Of a stretch of DNA of 64,000 nt, positions 60,798 through 64,000 are shown piece after piece (the first letter of the stretch is position 1; every line of letters starts with the position of its first letter). The notes below the pieces were generated by a model. That model was given only the letters and a program-made list of their open reading frames with translations, was not told the DNA's origin and ran no database searches. Made by a program: the position numbers and the translations under genes. Location of the stretch: positions 124,001-188,000 of the forward strand of contig DIZL01000005.1 in the NCBI GenBank assembly GCA_002429385.1, in the 5' to 3' direction. Source of the stretch: Prolixibacteraceae bacterium UBA6029 (GTDB lineage: Bacteria > Bacteroidota > Bacteroidia > Bacteroidales > Prolixibacteraceae).

Positions 60798-63227
60798 ATG
60801 AAGCGACTTATTATTCTACTTCTTACATTTATTTCCTCTGTCGCCGCAATGGCAAGTGAAGCGGACCTTGTAATTCCTGAATTGTCTCCCCGGCAGAATA
60901 ACCTATTAATGATGGGTTTTGTGGTTTGCATGATCGGGATTGTGTTCGGGATGATTGTATTCTTCAAAATAAAGCGAATGGCAGCCCATCCGGCTATGCT
61001 CGAAGTCTCAAGTGTAATCTTTGAAACCTGTAAAACCTACCTTCTCCAACAGGGAAAGTTTATCGTGGTTTTGTTTGTGGTCATCGGTAGCATTATCGGT
61101 TTTTATTTTGGTTTTCTACAGGGATACTTGCTGTCGCAGGTAGTCCTCATCCTGATCTGGACCATGATTGGTATCCTGGGATCATACTCTGTAGCCTGGT
61201 TTGGCATCCGGATGAACACTTATGCAAACAGCAGGATGGCTTTTGCCTCCCTGGAACGCAAACCCGTAAAACTCTTAAATATTCCACTCGATGCCGGTAT
61301 GAGTATTGGGGTGATGCTGGTCTGTGTCGAACTGATTATGATGCTCATTATATTGCTCTTTGTACCGAGGGATATGGCTGGCGCCGCATTTATCGGTTTT
61401 GCCATCGGTGAATCGTTAGGAGCCAGCGCTCTCCGCATCGCGGGGGGGATATTTACCAAGATCGCAGATATCGGCAGCGATCTGATGAAGATCTATTTCA
61501 AAATTAAGGAGGACGATCCGAGGAATCCGGGTGTCATTGCAGACTGCGCAGGTGATAATGCAGGCGACAGTGTAGGACCCACAGCGGACGGTTTTGAAAC
61601 ATATGGGGTAACTGGCGTGGCATTGATCAGTTTCATTGTCCTGGCTGTCGGACAGAGTATGCCCGAAAGTGATAAAATCATCTATCAAAGTACTTTCCTT
61701 ACCTGGATATTTTCTATACGGATATTGATGGTTATCACCTCTATCGGGTCGTTTCATATTAACAAACAGTTCACTAAACTCTTCCACGATAAGAAGGAGG
61801 ACATCGATTTTGAAGAGCCCTTAACGATGCTGGTATGGCTGACTTCGTTGATTTCCATTGTAGTCACTTTCATAAGCAGTTATTTCCTGATTGGCAATTT
61901 GCCCGGGCACCTGTGGATTACACTCTCCACCATTATCAGTTGCGGCACCTTTGGTGCGGCGCTTATTCCAGAAATCACCAAGCTATTCACCAGCCCCAAA
62001 TCGATCCATGTAACGGAAACGGTTGCTGCCTCAAGGGAAGGCGGAGCATCGCTGAATATACTCTCGGGATTGGTAGCAGGAAATTTCAGCGCCTTTTGGC
62101 TTGGACTGGTCTTTGCCACATTAATGTTCATCTCGTACATTGTAAGCGGCTATATTCCGCCGAACCTAATGGTTTATCCTTCCATATTTGCCTTTGGATT
62201 GGTTGCTTTCGGCTTCCTGGGAATGGGTCCGGTTACCATTGCCGTTGACAGTTACGGTCCGGTTACCGATAACGCGCAATCTATCTATGAGTTGTCACTG
62301 ATCGAGAAAATTCCAAACATTGAAGCAGACATTGAAGCCGAATATGGTTTTAAACCTGATTTTGAGAAGGCCAAGCATTATCTGGAGGCCAATGATGGCG
62401 CGGGCAATACCTTTAAAGCCACGGCCAAACCGGTACTTATCGGTACGGCAGTCGTTGGTGCTACAACGATGATTTTCTCACTGATCCTGATCATACAGAA
62501 GAAAATAGGCGTCCAGCCGGAGCTCATTCTCAGCCTGCTGAATCCATACACCATCATGGGCTTTGTGGCCGGGGGCAGTGTCGTGTACTGGTTTACGGGA
62601 GCATCCATCCAGGCCGTTACAGCCGGAGCCTACCGGGCTGTCGAATATATCAGGGATCATATAAACCTTGATCCGGATGCGGATGCCAGGGCATCGGTTG
62701 AAACATCGAAGGAAGTGGTGCGGATATGTACCAATTATGCCCACGCGGGAATGATCAATATCTTCATTGCCATTTTCTCATTTGCACTGGCCCTGGCCTT
62801 CTTTTCAGCACCTTCAGGTTCTGCTGTTAAAGGAGCTACTGAGGGAAATATGGCTGTCTCGTTTTTTGTCAGTTACCTGATCTCCCTGGCCGTTTTTGGA
62901 TTGTTTCAGGCTATTTTTATGGCCAATGCGGGTGGATGCTGGGACAACACTAAGAAGGTGTGTGAGGTTGACCTGAAGGAAAAAGGGACCCCTTTGCATG
63001 ATGCGACGGTGGTAGGCGATACTGTTGGAGACCCGTTCAAGGATACTTCAGCGGTAGCCTTAAACCCGATCATTAAGTTTACCACCCTGTTTGGACTGCT
63101 GGCCATGGAGATCGCCATAAACGAAGAGTTTCGGGCCATCGCACCCTATGTCGGGGTTGTTTTTCTGGTGATTGCCCTGGTATTCGTTTACCGGTCATTC
63201 TACCGGATGAGGATTGTAAAGAATTAG
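60798..63227 (+). CDS. hppA: Membrane-bound ion-translocating pyrophosphatase
   Basis: An 809-residue protein of the H+/Na+-PPase family with about 16 membrane helices. PPi-binding regions include GGIFTKIADIGSDLMK, then EDDPRNPGVIADCAGDNAGD followed by SVGPTADGFETYG, and the C-terminal ATVVGDTVGDPFKDTSA. The determinant of K+ dependence reads GNTFKA with Lys540, typical of K+-independent enzymes; K+-dependent ones have Ala. Whether H+ or Na+ is pumped cannot be fixed by eye. The N terminus starts with a signal-like hydrophobic helix. It recovers energy from biosynthetic PPi. It is a single-gene unit. Confidence 0.95.
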   Translation: MKRLIILLLTFISSVAAMASEADLVIPELSPRQNNLLMMGFVVCMIGIVFGMIVFFKIKRMAAHPAMLEVSSVIFETCKTYLLQQGKFIVVLFVVIGSIIGFYFGFLQGYLLSQVVLILIWTMIGILGSYSVAWFGIRMNTYANSRMAFASLERKPVKLLNIPLDAGMSIGVMLVCVELIMMLIILLFVPRDMAGAAFIGFAIGESLGASALRIAGGIFTKIADIGSDLMKIYFKIKEDDPRNPGVIADCAGDNAGDSVGPTADGFETYGVTGVALISFIVLAVGQSMPESDKIIYQSTFLTWIFSIRILMVITSIGSFHINKQFTKLFHDKKEDIDFEEPLTMLVWLTSLISIVVTFISSYFLIGNLPGHLWITLSTIISCGTFGAALIPEITKLFTSPKSIHVTETVAASREGGASLNILSGLVAGNFSAFWLGLVFATLMFISYIVSGYIPPNLMVYPSIFAFGLVAFGFLGMGPVTIAVDSYGPVTDNAQSIYELSLIEKIPNIEADIEAEYGFKPDFEKAKHYLEANDGAGNTFKATAKPVLIGTAVVGATTMIFSLILIIQKKIGVQPELILSLLNPYTIMGFVAGGSVVYWFTGASIQAVTAGAYRAVEYIRDHINLDPDADARASVETSKEVVRICTNYAHAGMINIFIAIFSFALALAFFSAPSGSAVKGATEGNMAVSFFVSYLISLAVFGLFQAIFMANAGGCWDNTKKVCEVDLKEKGTPLHDATVVGDTVGDPFKDTSAVALNPIIKFTTLFGLLAMEIAINEEFRAIAPYVGVVFLVIALVFVYRSFYRMRIVKN

Positions 63228-63230
63228 GAT

Positions 63231-64000
63231 TTACGTCTTGTGCTTCTTTTTCTTGGCTGCAGGAAATAAAACATTGTTCAGGATCAAGCGGTAACCTGGT
63301 GAGTTTGGGTGTAAATTAAGGTCGGTGGGCGGATCACCCACAAAATGCTGATAATCTTCCGGATCATGGCCCCCGTAAAACGTCCAGAATCCTTTGCCCA
63401 GATCACCATGAATGTAACGAGCTTCTCCGGCAGCTTTGTTTTCGCCCATGATCAGGACATTCGGCTTGATCAGCTTCCGGTTAAAAGCAGTCGTCTCGCC
63501 CATAAAACCTTTGATCATATTGACATGGTTCTGGCAGAGCATGGTTGGAACGGGATCCCATTTGGCCGAGAACTGGAACAGGGTAAAATAGTCATTTTCG
63601 CGGGAAACCTTTCGGGTTGTTGACACATCGATGTCGGAAAAACGGTACTCATAGGGATTCCGGCTTAGCGTGAAGTTCTGAAAGGCCAGAGTGTTTGTAA
63701 AATCTAGTTTTGAATTCATATCCGGATCAGCAGGATCGCCGTCGAACATCGATTCGCAGATATCAACTCCCTGTGCTGCCTGCGCAATATCATAGGTGTC
63801 TGTAGCGGCACACATGGCAAACAGGAACCCTCCGTTTTCAACAAACTGATGGATTTCACGGGTAACTACTTTCTTCATTTCCGAAACCTTCAGGAATCCG
63901 AGCTTTTGAGCCAATTCTTTATTGATTCTGACCTCTTCCTGGTACCAGGGAACGTGTTGGTAGGCCTGGAAGAATTTCCCAAACTGACCGCTAAAATCTT
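63231..64000 (-). CDS. Bacteroidota conserved protein, 5' end beyond the window
   Basis: The minus-strand frame is open from the window edge (64000) to a TAA at 63231-63233, giving about 255 residues of a longer protein; an internal TTG at 63914 is not the real start. Visible patterns are WYQEEVRINKELAQKLGFLK, then FLFAMCAATDTYDIAQAAQG, VDICESMFDGDPADPD, MLCQNHVNMIKGFMGETTAF and GFWTFYGGHDPEDYQHFVG. The C terminus is Lys-rich. I associate it with a Bacteroidota family sometimes labelled asparagine synthetase B in automatic annotation, but no glutamine amidotransferase or ATP-binding motif is visible. The function is therefore unassigned. The stop lies 3 bases from that of hppA (convergent). 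Confidence 0.75.
   Translation of the reverse strand, partial: DFSGQFGKFFQAYQHVPWYQEEVRINKELAQKLGFLKVSEMKKVVTREIHQFVENGGFLFAMCAATDTYDIAQAAQGVDICESMFDGDPADPDMNSKLDFTNTLAFQNFTLSRNPYEYRFSDIDVSTTRKVSRENDYFTLFQFSAKWDPVPTMLCQNHVNMIKGFMGETTAFNRKLIKPNVLIMGENKAAGEARYIHGDLGKGFWTFYGGHDPEDYQHFVGDPPTDLNLHPNSPGYRLILNNVLFPAAKKKKHKT

Overview
The window comes from a member of the Bacteroidota, most likely class Bacteroidia and perhaps a Marinilabiliales/Prolixibacteraceae-like lineage. The evidence is a SusC/SusD outer-membrane pair, a BspA-type leucine-rich protein with a type IX secretion (T9SS) C-terminal sorting domain, a GldB-like lipoprotein, the Bacteroidota-style MurF-alanine racemase fusion, a TonB with the N-terminal EKRNKEYGAY motif, and -7 promoter boxes of the form TAnnTTTG. 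No rRNA, tRNA, CRISPR array, complete insertion sequence or prophage was seen. The genus cannot be fixed from the sequence alone.

Layout. 0.2-3.7 kb is an accessory patch: a repeat-rich lipoprotein, a DUF1643 protein, a fragment of a HicB-like antitoxin on the minus strand, and an overlapping MNT nucleotidyltransferase-HEPN pair. 4.3-8.5 kb holds a minus-strand envelope operon (flippase, DUF3267 zincin-like membrane protein, UppP) and a divergent glycosyltransferase. 8.9-12.4 kb is housekeeping: RNase HII, an acidic protein, a zinc alcohol dehydrogenase and Kbl. 12.5-17.6 kb is a signalling cluster: hybrid histidine kinase, sigma-54 response regulator and a coiled-coil membrane protein. 18-25 kb holds FadL-like porin, Lpd, a TlpA-like lipoprotein, MeaB and a DUF1573 protein.

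25.3-34 kb: a two-component system with a six-cysteine sensor domain, a decayed DUF6922/AbiEii locus, then a seven-gene minus-strand TonB energisation operon (small membrane protein, PstS-like lipoprotein, TPR protein, ExbB, two ExbD, TonB). 34.8-41.7 kb is a SusC-SusD-DUF1735-FN3 lipoprotein operon with no glycoside hydrolase. 42.3-51.5 kb is mostly housekeeping: YjjG-like phosphatase, RsmI, an acidic protein, Tdk, MurF-Alr, a Crp-family regulator, NadE and a beta-barrel protein. 51.7-64 kb has GldB-like, DUF1080, phosphofructokinase, the 1394-residue LRR/T9SS protein, a membrane pyrophosphatase and an edge-truncated protein.

The most unusual content is in the gaps. Two families of dispersed elements, at 4035-4283 with 55441-55679 (inverted relative to each other) and at 17831-18005 with 34385-34558, are both built on tandem 11-bp units. 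The two families look otherwise unrelated, yet one unit pair matches at 8 of 11 bases. Three further hairpin elements (3753-3873, 52717-52840, 52990-53104) resemble REP/MITE sequences, and two of them have a hairpin nested within terminal inverted repeats. Toxin-antitoxin remnants lie near two of the gaps.
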